DNA from: Hypomesus transpacificus
Taxonomy: Eukaryota; Chordata; Actinopteri; Osmeriformes; Osmeridae
Length of the DNA: 64,000 nt
Assembly (NCBI RefSeq): GCF_021917145.1
Contig: NC_061062.1
Location: 2,740,247 to 2,804,246, forward strand
Direction of reading: 5' to 3'
The position numbers were made by a program, and so were the translations under genes. The notes under the pieces are model-generated. The model had not been told where the DNA came from, ran no database searches, and saw nothing but the letters and a program-made list of their open reading frames with translations. Positions 12,195 through 24,700 of this stretch are shown piece after piece; positions within the stretch are counted from its first letter, which is position 1, and each line of letters starts with the position of its first letter.

Positions 12195-12789
12195 AATTGT
12201 TTTCCTTTACGTTAAACTTTGTGTAGTTAACTAGAATTGATCTTCACTCTTATACCACTTACTCCAATGCCGTCAGCAAACTGCGTTCTGTGAACGTTCC
12301 TGGAACTGGGAGAGGCAGCTGTGAAGGAAGGGCGCCAAGTTATCAAGAACTACTCAAGAAAGCAATAGCTCTTTAACAATTAAGACATGTATCTTTACAG
12401 TTACTTCTAGGAGCGGTAAGTGTCACATTTATCGTTTTCTAATGCAATCCTCTTGAGGTTTCTCCAGCCCGCTTTTGTATTGATCTGTAACCAAATAGCG
12501 TATAGGTCCTGGTGCGCCGAGAGGTCAGTGGTAGCCGTTGAGACAACGTGATAGGTAGAGTGGCCAGCACCGGAACAATATCGAGGAATGGCTTGTTGGA
12601 GAGGCGTCAGGAGGATGGATGGGTCCATCATACCGCATGCGGATAGAAAGAACGGGGCAACGTCGGAGGGGAGCGAGGAGCATCCCGCTACCGTATCCGA
12701 CCGATTTTGATCGGCATCCAGGAAGAACAATGTTGAAACATAAGATGCGTTAGTTAACCTACGCAATCCGACCAAATCTGTTTTCAATC
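12195..12789 (+). promoter_or_regulatory. snapc1-syt16 interval with presumed syt16 promoter and 5'UTR
   Basis: Moderately GC-richer sequence with several CpGs between 12500 and 12720, directly before the tiny first coding exon of syt16. A 126-codon minus-strand ORF here has no family resemblance and is probably chance. The transcription start cannot be placed from sequence alone. Confidence 0.35.
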
Positions 12790-15700
12790 ATGGCCTCAGA
12801 CAGTAAGTATTGGAAGCACTGAAGTTATATATTTCTAACGGGGGTATGGTATTATTATCCATTGTAGTGCAGCGCCTATATGGTGTTTCTATTTTTACAA
12901 TAACTGTTCTAGCATATCGCATAAGCTGCAACCAGAGATGCCTTATCTTTTACTTTATGGTGTATCCAATTGTGCACGGCATTATATTTGACTATTGTCA
13001 AAACATGTAGGCTAATAATTCATCTTTGAGTGGATTACCTGCTATCTGATCGATAAATGTGCACCAGAACATCATATTAATCGTCTGCTTATGGTAGCCT
13101 ACATTGTTCATGATGCGATAGAAATATTAGCCTACGACAACATAGGTTTCAGAGGCTAAATAGGTAAACATAAGTTTGGTTTACAAACGACAGAAGACGA
13201 TGCAGCCAATTGAGCCCACCTTTAGTATAGGCTAGTATGATGATCATTTGGTTTAGCAATAGTCAAATATTATAAATAGTTTACACACATTGCTGTCTTT
13301 TGACTTACGTTGTTAAATTATTTATGACGCACTGTAATGTTTTCTTTGGCGTGTTTTTGAATTTAGCATTAAAACCCACAAGTTGACGAGGAAAAATGTG
13401 AGAACAGTCTCTCACACAACAATTAAGGTTTATTTCTACACTTACATGGAATAATTAAATCTGTATAGATACTTGTTCACTGTACTATTATGACTCACTG
13501 CTGTCATGTGTTGGGATATGTGATGCAAATATCCTCCCTTCTGATTTTATCACTTTTATTTTAGAAATATGCATGCAAAGAGGACACTTAAATACCATCC
13601 AAGGCCATTAGAATCAGTAGTTTAGTTGCCTGTTATCAAACATAAAATATCTATAACATATTTTCTTTACTCGTGAGGTATAATAACAATCCAAGAAGCA
13701 CTGTCTGTAGTTTACTGAATCACACCCATACCTGTCTGACCATAAGTTCAATGTCCTAAGTGGCCACTATAATTAAGCAATTGCCTGGTTTGATGGCCTG
13801 TTAGTGGTAAGGTATAGTACATGCAGTGGTGATTATAGTCACTTAGGATCTTCCAATATCCCCATGCCAACTAGTCTAGAACTGTCAAGTATCATGTCAC
13901 AGCATAGCACTCAACCAAGTTCTAGGATAAGGACCACCAGTCATTAAACTGTGTCAATACTGTTAATGAAACCTCGGTTGCCTCTCTCAAGTTAAGCCCC
14001 TGAGCGAGACTGAAGATATACTGTGTAACGTCTCATCTCTGTATGTGGTCCTTAGTGGTTCAGTAGAAGGCTCATGGAGATTGTTGAGTAAAGGGATAGT
14101 TATACTCAGTCTACTGCTCACTCTGGCCTAGTTACAGTGAAGACCATGCTTAATTCATGCTCCCCTTTCCCCCTGCTGGGCTGTAGGGGATGGGGGGTGG
14201 GGTGAGGATGATGAAGGGGGAGGAGAGGATGAGGGGTGGGGGGTGGGGTGAGGATGATGAAGGGGGAGGAGAGGATGAGGGGTGGGGGGTGGGGTGAGGA
14301 TGATGAAGGGAGGGGAGAGGATGAGGGGTGGGGGTGGGCTGAGGATGATGAAGGGGGAGGAGAGGATGAGGGGTGGGGGGTGGGGTGAGGATGATGAAGG
14401 GGGAGGAGAGGATGAGGGGTGGGGGGTGGGGTGAGGATGATGAAGGGAGAGGATGAAGGGTGGGGTGGGGGGTTGGTGGAAAGTGCTTATGTTTATCACA
14501 TCCACTGAGGCCTGATGAGTAATATCTAGTGGAGAAGATTGAGAGTGCATTTCAGTACAAACAAATGAGCCGAATTAAGAAACCGAATCAGCCCTCTTCT
14601 TTTTCTTCTGTCGATTGATTTGCTATGTTGTTTAACCGCTCTGTATGGTTGCTAATAGCAGACATTAGCTGATGGAAATATACAGTCTGATGATTGTCTT
14701 TTAAGTGAGCAAAAATGTTCTTGTGGTTAACATGTGATATCTGAAGAACAGTTGATCATTTAACAGTTGGACAGTGTTGGGTTTAGTTGTGTCCAGGCTG
14801 AAAGGCATTGTACTTTCATCGCCTCTTGTGTTGTTGGGCCTCAAAGCGGCATTCAGGAAGGGTGTTCCATTTTGCCCAGCGAGACAGGAAGCAGGAAGAA
14901 CACTAAGAATGACTGAGAGACTCGGTGCCTGGTCAGAGAGCAGAGCCAGACGCAGAGGAAAGGGGGGTTGAGAGACCAGAGACCAGTTCTGGAGACCAGA
15001 ACTTGATGTGAGAGCAGAAGCTAGACTTCTGGATCCTGATGCAGGGAAAGCATGGAGAAAGAAACAGGATATTCAGACTCACAGGACACACAGACTCCTC
15101 CTGGGATCCGTAAGATGTTGTTATTATGCTTTTATTAAGAACTGCTTTAGTTAGAGATTTTTGGGGGTCTCTTTCGTAGAATTTTACGAGAGAGTTTCCT
15201 TAGAGAAAACATTTGCTTCATTTGAACTCTCTCTTAGCAACCATCATCTTGTTAGTTACATTTACATTTATCCAGAGCGACTTACACTAAGTACAGGGAC
15301 ATTCCCCCCGAGGCAAGTAGGGTGAAGTGCCTTGCCTAAGGACACAACATCATTTGGCACGGCGGGGAATCGATCCGGCAACCTTCTGATTACTAGCCCG
15401 ACTCCCTCACCGCTCAGCCATCTGACTCCTAGTTAGTTGACCAACAAACTCGTCAACAACACCTCAGCAGATTAATTATGGAAAGATCGTTAGCCTGAAG
15501 GGTTTTGTCATGTTTATAGATTGAGAATCAGATCTGTTGGTTTTCAATGACTGAAATTAGCCAACAGGTGGAGCCATTACATTTGGTCACATTACATGTC
15601 AGTTTATGTGGAGGGTGCATCGACTGACGGTAACCAGCAGAGGGCGCTGGATATCAACATTGTGATGGTACAGCTATGATAGGCCTTATTACTATAACAG

Positions 15701-18700
15701 GAGTAAAAACCTTCATGATCTTAAAGCAAATAGCATGCAATCTAGCCTGTAAAGTCAGAAGTCGCATGCTGATTGTAAAAAATAAATAAACTGATAAAAA
15801 TACTGCATTATCAGCAGCTCAACTCACAATCTCATAGTGATTAGTTTGTGTCTATAGAGACAAGATTGTTATGGTCTCAGGCTGAACATGTGTATTGTTC
15901 CTAAGAGTCAATCCCAGTGAACCCAGGACAATGACTCACCTCTGTCACTTGAACCTCCTCTTCCTGTCCAATCAAGGCAGGACTGACAGCGCCATGGTAA
16001 CATGGGTCCTTTATGTGTGTGGGCAAAGGAACACACATTATTATCTCTTAACAGAGCCGTTGGGCAGTTTCCAAGGAAACCAAGTGTGATTTTCAGGTGT
16101 GTGTGTGTGTGGTGGCCAATGGGCTTGAGGTTGTGGACACAGAGGAAAGCACATGCAACCAGGTCCAGTTTGGCCGCTTTGACCCCTGTGATTCTGTTGA
16201 CACAAACACATCCACCTGTTCATGCATCACAAACGCTTACCATTGTGCCACGATAAATAATCAGCAGTATATTTTTGTAACAAGGATTAGACTTGGGGGG
16301 AGGAAGGTGCACTACATTCATATTCTCACCAACACACACACACACATACACACACACACACACATACACACCTGTATCTGTGCCTGGCTTGCGCCACACC
16401 TGTGCCCTCAAACAACAGGCTCACTCATACTGAACAAACACACAACATACCAGAGTTCTCCAGGCCCTGCCTCTCTCCCAGCTACACACCTGTGTTTGTC
16501 TGAGTTTTCTCTCTCCCGAGCCTGGCTAATGAGTAGAATTCACTGCTCCATCAAAAGGACTCTTGTTCTGAAGTGTTTTGATTCGACTTAGGCACGTACA
16601 GGTGAGTGTTGATCTGTCTCTGCTGTGTCTCCCTGTGTGCTCGAAGCCAGAGGGCAGAGAGTTGGCTGGGGATGGGAGATTTCTGTTGATGGGCGTTGGG
16701 ATGCGTCTGAATATTAATGCGTGTGCGTGGTCCCGTTTTTTAGTATTCATCATGTGTCACGACGTGAGGTGGGGTTGGACCCAAATGCAGGGGAGTACCG
16801 AGGCATAGCGAGGAACACAGGTTTAATTCTCAAAACGGGAAACAGACAGGGCACACGCAGGGACAAAGGGTAATGCTAAGACAAAGACTGGACACAAAGC
16901 AGGAACCTAAATACACAGAAACAAAGACACAGGTGAACACAATGAAACTAACGACAACTGAATGACACAGGTGACGACAATGACAGGGAAACACTAGGGC
17001 AGGGCAAAACCAAAAACAATAGGGGGGCACGGCTGTGGCCGTGACATCATGTGCATGACTGCCAGGGTGTCAGCGTGCTTATGTGTGAATATTACAATAG
17101 CTTGATTATTATGCTGCTGACTTCTCTACCCAGCTTTGAAGTCAAACTAGCGAGTGGAAAACTGATAACTCTTTGATGTGTTTCCATACGCGGGGGGGGG
17201 GGGGGGGATCGGGGGGGAAGAGAAGAAATGTCCAGTACAAGAGAATAGTCCAAATGACGGCTCATTAGTCCATGAAAGTTATTACAACACAGAGCCGTTT
17301 AAGGGATGTGATTGGTGTGCGAGAACAAAGGGGCTTGGTGCTGCCTGCCTGTCTGCTGTAAAGTCATTAATGTGGGTGATTAGCTCCTCTCCTCTGGGCT
17401 GCCCCTGCCCCACTCTGGGCATCCCTCATCTGCCCCTCGCTTTCAAAGGCAGCTTTTGAAGTTCCACCACTTTCTGACTCACATGGCAGTGAAGGTACCT
17501 CTGCCTGTGAGGTCCGCTGTGATGCGTTAGCTCATCTGATACGTGTGTATGTGTGTGTGTCTTTCCGTGGTTGTGTGTGGGCTCGGCGCGCGCATGCGTG
17601 TGAGCGTGTGTGTGTGAGTGTGTGTGAGTGTGTGAGTGTGTGTGTGTGTGAGTGTGTGTGTGTGAGTGGGCTAGATGGCAGATTGCACTGCTGCGGGCTC
17701 TGTAGGAGTAGCAGGTGTCTGGCCAACCCCTGACCCAGGACCATTTCCTGTCCATCTGCAGGCAGACACAGGGGGCTCTGAGAGGGGGATAGTGAGGTGT
17801 CTGTCTGTGTGCAGCTCCGACGGGAGCCCCACATCGCTTGTTTTGGGGTCACACTACCAGTGTCTGCTCTGCTCAGTGCATGTTGATGTCAGTGCGGGAA
17901 TACTGGAGTAGTCTGTGCCTACACGGCTTGAAGATCTACACAGACGTGAACACAGAGAGAGAGAGGAATACGCCCACCCAACCACACACGACACAGTGGA
18001 ATAACAAATGTGGACCTTGGGGGTTTAGGAAGAGGCTGAGAAGTGCTGCAGAGAATTCAAAAGACTTCAAGGAGAGAATGATGGGTTTAAGACATTGACA
18101 AGGGGATTGTAAAATATGCATCAGTGTCTTTTGCATGAGAATATACACACAAATAGGGGCATTCACCCACACACACCTACGCTAATCTGTTCTTTAGTGT
18201 TGACATGATGCCAGTTGGGACAGTTGTTTCCTCAGGGCATGGAGTCATGGTAAACCCCTCTTTTTTTTCTTTCCATTGATTCAAATCCACTTTGGAGGTT
18301 GTCGTGGAAACGACCAAACACGGCACCCTCTTGTTTGTGTATTCATCTGCTGGAGAAGGGTCTGTCTGCTCATTCAGACTGGAGTGCTCTCTGTCTCTCC
18401 TCCTCTCCCTACATGACTCACCCTTTCTCTCTCTCTTCTCTGTCTCTCTTTCTTCTTATCCTATCTTGTTCACTGACTCCTCTCTCTCTCTCCTCTGTCT
18501 CTCTTTCTTCTCCTCCTATCTTGTTTACTGACTCCTCCCTCTCTCCTCCTCTCCTGTCTCTCCCTCTCACTATCTCTTCTCAGTCTTGTCTCTCTTTTCT
18601 TTCTCTGTTTACACAAGTCCCACTCACGGTCTTTCTAGGACAGTGGCCAGACCCTTTACCCAGGACACTAAACAAGCCCTAATAAGGGGAGGATTGTGAA

Positions 18701-21700
18701 GATGAGGACCACAGCTTCTCTGCAGAATCATTTCACAATAAATGAAGCGGCTTCTCAGTAGAAGGGATGTTACAAGAGTTGGACTATGCATTGTCTCTAT
18801 GTTACTGACTAAAGCATAGTCACCATCACCCATCCCATCAAATTTCATATGATTTGTTTGTTTACAAGTTCACTGAATGTAATACTAGCTGATACAGTTC
18901 AGCCAACAAGTGTTTTAGATCAAAACAAACCACTTGATGCAGTATCCAGAAGCATGTTTGTTAACCCAAACATCCATTTTTTTCCTCTCATGTTTATCAA
19001 ATGATTCTTGTAGCTCTGATAATAAAAGAACTTCCCTTTCTGTCTGTGTGTGTACCTTGTGTGTGCCTGCGTGTGTGTGTGTGTGTCCAGACTGTCTGTT
19101 TGTGTGGTCTGATCAGTGTGTCATCGTGTGTCCTCTGTCCCTCACAGTCACCCCCGAGGCCATTGGCTTCCTGTCGGCCGTCGGGGTCTTCGTGGTGGTC
19201 CTGGCCGTCCTTTTCCTCTTCATCAATAAGAAGTTGTGCTTCTCACGCGTCGGAGGGCTGCCCTGCCTGGAGCAACACGGTCGCAAGAAGGGCTCTCGTA
19301 GCCGGCCTGGGATCCGCCAAGGGCTGGGTGAGTGGACCGCCTCTGGAGGGGGTTGGGGGGGAGGAGAGGGTAGAGGGAGGAGGAGGAGGGGGTAGAGGGA
19401 GGAGGAGGAGGGGGGAGGAGGAGGAGGAAGGAGGAAGGGGTAGAGGGAGGAGGAGGAGGGGGTAGAGGGAGGAGGATGTAGGGATTCTGGACAACTGTGG
19501 GCGATGGGCGGTGGGGTTGGGTTGGGACTGCCATTGAAGGATACTAATGTAACATCACTGCTCATCAGTATTGATCCAGTCAGTGCTCTTTTATTATACC
19601 AATATATATATCTCATCACGTATACCAGCTTCCTGCTAGGCTTACTTAGCTTGGAGAAATTGACTATAATGGCATGACTAATATAATATCCTGGAAAGGT
19701 ATGCTCAGTACAACTTATGACACACGTCATCCTTATCTGTCCTGTCAAACACCTCCCTTAAGCTAAAGGTAAACCACGAGCTCTCTGCGAAATCGTAGCT
19801 GCTTAGGACTCTTGCTTTTCTAGATAGTTCCTTAAGCAAACATCTCCACTGAGACATTAGTGTGTTAGGATGCCTTGTTACACTCAATTCAGTGAAGATT
19901 TGAGCCATTACATGACAGCTCAGGTCAGATTCTGATGTAGGTTTTTGGATATCAGTTTTGGAATTGAATGTTTGCTCTCTCTCAAACACAAACATCCAGT
20001 GTACCCAGAGCTGTTATCCTACCTGTCCAGGATACTTCCAGGATAGGAACATTACTGTAAACACTGTTCAGGGCTGCTTGGAAACACACACATACACGCA
20101 TGCATGCACACACACACACTTAGCACTACCCACACACACACACATACATTACAGATACAAGCTTACAGGTTCACACCCACATACACACACAGATACATTA
20201 CATTTACATTTAGTCATTTATCCAGAGCGACTTACAGTAAGAACAGGGACATTCCCCCGAGGCAAGTAGGGTGAAGTGCCTTGCCCAAGGACACGTCATT
20301 TTTACACAGCTGGGAATCAAACCAGCAACCTTCTGATTATTAGCCCGATTCCCTAACTGCTTAGCCACCTGACTCCTACATACATAGATACACACGTCAC
20401 CCTTACAATGATTCCTTGTTCATCGATTAGCTGTAAAATGACAAGCTCTTTGAGTGTTACCTGTCAGGTCTGTGGTCTGGAAGGACCATTTCAGTCGGGG
20501 GAAATGGTCCAACCTCTTCTGAGACAGCCAGCTGCTGAACATGACATCTGGACTGTTGTCTCGACAACCTTTCTCATCACCTCGGAAACAGCACAGCGGT
20601 TCCTGAAACATTGAATGAAACACTTCACTTCACACATACCTATTCTTGAGAGAGCATTGTGCCTGCATTAGTCACATTGAGCGTAGCCAGCTTTTAAAAC
20701 GCGGGGCTTTGAGAAAGGCCGTCTTGATAAGCCCTCCTGGGTGAGCTGCTGCCACGGTTGCATAGGAACAGAGAAGCCTGACAGTTCCTGAAGGTCAGCA
20801 CAGGTGTGCTGCTCCTGTAGTCAGGAGAGTTATGGAGATTGAAGCCTAGTCTTTCCATGCCTGCTGTGTGTTCCAGAAACCTTTTTTTTCGAACACGTGG
20901 CGCTGTACTGTACGATCGAAGTTCATTTCGTCTGAATGCGCTCTCACTGTGATTTGGTTGAGGTTCTGGCGAAATGAGGGGGGCATCAGTGTGCGTGGTT
21001 ATTGAGGCGTTGTGTATGGGTTCAACGTGGTCTTTGTGAGACGACAAGGTCTTTGAATGATGCTCATGTGAAAGGGAAGCGTTTTGATTACTAGCATTCA
21101 AGTGATAATAACGGAGTTAGTAGGAATAGGATCAGCAGACGACTGCAGGTTAGACAGCGCCTCAAATGCACACACACACACACGCGCACAGACACGCACA
21201 CACACACACACGCACACACTCACTACGTTCCTGGAGACGTGTCAAGCACCAGAGGTGGGCGGGACCGTGGTAAATCAATCAGCTGCCATTCGCCCACTCA
21301 CCGGCGCTATCCTGTAACCATGGTGATGGCTCAGGTAAAGAGGTACATGTCATGCTTGGTGACCTGCTCTGATCAATGAGACGGGGGTGATAAGACACAG
21401 ATCTCTATTAGAACGTCAGTCTGTCTGTTGTCAGCCAATTATAAACTCAAGATGCTAGTCTGCTAACCAGGCTGAAGATTTGAAGATTACAGTAGCTGTT
21501 ACTCTATATTGGCTTTGTGATCTAAACATGGTTCCTCTCACTTTCAGATCCTTCATAGCAACTGCGTTTGGCAGAGTTCAGAGAGCTTTATTTGTGTTGA
21601 TTTGCTTTTCTCTTTTTTGTCCTCTGCTTTCCCTCTTGTTACTTTGCAAACTTCATCCATCACCTCTCCTCTCTGCTCTCCTTTCCTCCTCTCCTCTCTT

Positions 21701-24700
21701 CTCCTCTCTCTTCTCCTCTCTTCTCCTCTCCCCTCCTCTTTTTTCTCATCTGTCCTCTATCTGTTTTCCTTCTCTGCTTTCCTTCCTTCCTCTGTGCTCT
21801 CCTCTCTCTGCTCCTCTCACCTTTCCTCAACTCCTCCCCTCATCTCCTCACATCCTCTCCTCTATGTTTGAGTCCTCAGTAACTTCTGCCTGCTCTAGTC
21901 TCTCCTCCCCCCCGCATGAACCTTTGTATGTCTCTGTGTGTGTGACCCCTACAGTGAACAGCTATGGGGATGACGAGGATGACTCCAGCTCGTCTGACAG
22001 TGAGGAGGAGATAGTGAAGCAGTTTGAGATCTCAGTGTCGCGATCCCAGAGCTTCCGCTGCACAGCCACCTCCGAGGCACTATCCCAGCCTGCACCGTGT
22101 CAGCGGCCCTTCACCCGCCTGCTGTCGGACCAGGAAGAGGGTAGCACAGAGCCCTCCGACTTTGAAGGTACCGGGAAACACACACACACACACACTCATT
22201 CACATGCTCACAGTCACATGTGCACTCACACACACACCCCACACACACACATACACACTAACACACAGTGGTCACTAAGATAAGCATAGATACCTAATGT
22301 AATGCTCAGAGGGCCCTAAAGAGCAACCACTGTACATTCATTTGACACCACAAAACACAAAACTGACATATGGACACTTGTGTGTATATAGTTGTGATCC
22401 AGCAGGATGATTCAACCTACTGACCTGAATCCCAAATACCATTTTCAACACGGATTACTGTCTGTAAAGAGCTTAGCTTGATTGGACCACTCTGTTGCCA
22501 GATCAACATAGGGCAGATAGATAGCCCCCTGGGTCTTCTGATTCATTAGGAATGTATTGAGATGGGCTTGGGGTGTCTTAAACATGGTATTAGAAGGATC
22601 AGATTATAGTGACTGCCTACCAAGGCAACATTATACATATGGTGGGGATACTGAAACCAAAGGGAAAGAGACTTATCCTTAAGACATCTTCTCAATCCGT
22701 ACTGAATCCTCACTTCTCACACACACACACACACACAGATATTCACACTTACACTGTCTCCTCTGGATCCTGTGGTGCCGTGAGATTCACAGCAGCTTTT
22801 CCTCGGCCATCCCATGTTGTCTCTAGCATGTTCTTCCCTTCAGCCAGCATGTGAGAGCCTGAATGACATAATAGCCAATCGAAACCCCAGGACACGCTCT
22901 GATGAGTCAATGTTGCCATGGTGAATACTCACTTACAACAATGACATAATGAGATACTGAATTGGAGTTAATTGTCATTGATCAGACTGAGGTACAGTTT
23001 GTACCAACCCAGCTCTGAATGGGCCATAAAGAGTTGCATAACAATATAATTGTATGTGCATAAGTGGGCCAATCACGTGGTCTGTGGATGAATAGGGATT
23101 CAATTACTTTGTGGTTGCTTGCAAACGTACAGCACATCGCCAGGCAACCTGCTGACATAAGATCCATCGATCGTGGATGTGTACATAGTTGCAAATCACC
23201 ATGTCACAATCTGTGTCCTTCCCCAGATATGGATGCCCAGAGCAGGCTAAGTTACCAGGACCCCCTGGATTCCCAAGGTCCCAGAGTCCAGGACCCCCTG
23301 GACGCCCAGGGTCCCAGAGACCCGCTGTCTCAGCAGGGCGAGAGGCCTGGCTCCGTGCGCTCCCAGATCGTGGACGAGGCTCTGGATGGCCCCCTGGGGG
23401 AAGGCTCGGTGGGCAGGGGGGTCACAGAGGCCAGCCCGGCCCCCGGCATGAGCCGACGGGACACGGAGGGAAGCCTGGAGATGGAGACGGCCGTAGACGA
23501 CCAGGAGAACAACGACACCACAGACAGCTCCTCCACATGGAGCCCCGAGGTACTGCAGATGAGAGGCCCAGTCACCAACACGAAGCCCAGAGAAAAGTTA
23601 TGTCTGAAGACTAACAAGACCTGTATCTGCATGGGACTCTGAGTTTCATCAGGGGTCACAGTGGTGAGGGATTTGTTATGGAAAGAAAAGGAAGACAGGG
23701 TTGAGTCAGAACTGACAGTTAGAGACTTGGAATTTTTATGAGACATATTTTTCAGCTGTGTTTTCCAACCTAACTGAATTTGGGCACACCAAGACAAGCG
23801 TGGCGTAACCCCCCCTCAGGCTGTCTGTACGATACACGACTCCTTCCTCAAGCCTTGTGTAACAAACCTCATGAATATGAATCTGACGTTTGGAATAGCA
23901 AAACCCAGCCTGTTAAACCAAAGGGGTCTGTGTGTGTTGCTAATGACGACGCGCGGTGTCAGTGTGTTACTGTGCTAAAGTACTAATGTGTCATGATTGA
24001 TTATCGGCCTAGTTAGAGAGAGGTGATAGTGAGTGGGTGGGAGATGTTGGCCGGCGTCATCGGCACTGGGCCCAGTGCTTACCCGAGCCCAGACGCCCAC
24101 AACAGCTTGTTGGTGTGCGATGGTGTGTGTTTGTTTGTGTGTGTGTGTATTTGTTTGTGTGTGAGTGTGTGTGTGTGTGTTGATGTGTGTGGTAGCATAA
24201 AAGTGCCTCTTAGCCGCCAATCCACACAATAGAATTGGGAGCAATCCGTGCTTAGAGCAGACCCCACTTGTTTCATCATCTTCACATGGAAATGCGAGGC
24301 GTCCGTCATTCTGCTGTGAAGATGACCATCATCATTTCGAGATTTGTGGAGCCAAAGATCTGTGGTGCTTGATGCCCGATACGCAGCTTGAAGAAGAGCC
24401 CTTCACCTGACATGTGCTGTACGCTCTGCGCGGACGACACTGTGATTATCTTATCTTATCCGCGGTCGCCGTGCCAACGCCAACACTTCTCCCGCTCTGT
24501 CAACATGGTGACACGATCGCCGTGGTGTTTGTTGACCCTGTTAGGTGCTGCTTGGCTGAGGTCAGACTTAGGCTTCATTGCATTGATCTCCTTCTATTCA
24601 GGTTCCATGTGGCAAATGTTATCATTCATGTGATTACTGTCATCAAATGATGATAATGCCCTATTAAAATGCACAGCGTTTCTAGTTCGATTATCTCATT

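Noticed and set aside
12407..12787. 126-codon minus-strand ORF before syt16
   Set aside because: No recognisable motif, and it overlaps the expected syt16 promoter; likely chance in a GC-richer stretch.
19113..19748. 211-codon minus-strand ORF
   Set aside because: Antisense to syt16 exon 2 and a GGA-rich tract (Pro/Ser-rich product); no family resemblance.
21480..22283. 267-codon ORF containing syt16 exon 3
   Set aside because: Only 21955-22167 is coding; the rest reads through CT-rich and CA-rich intron sequence.
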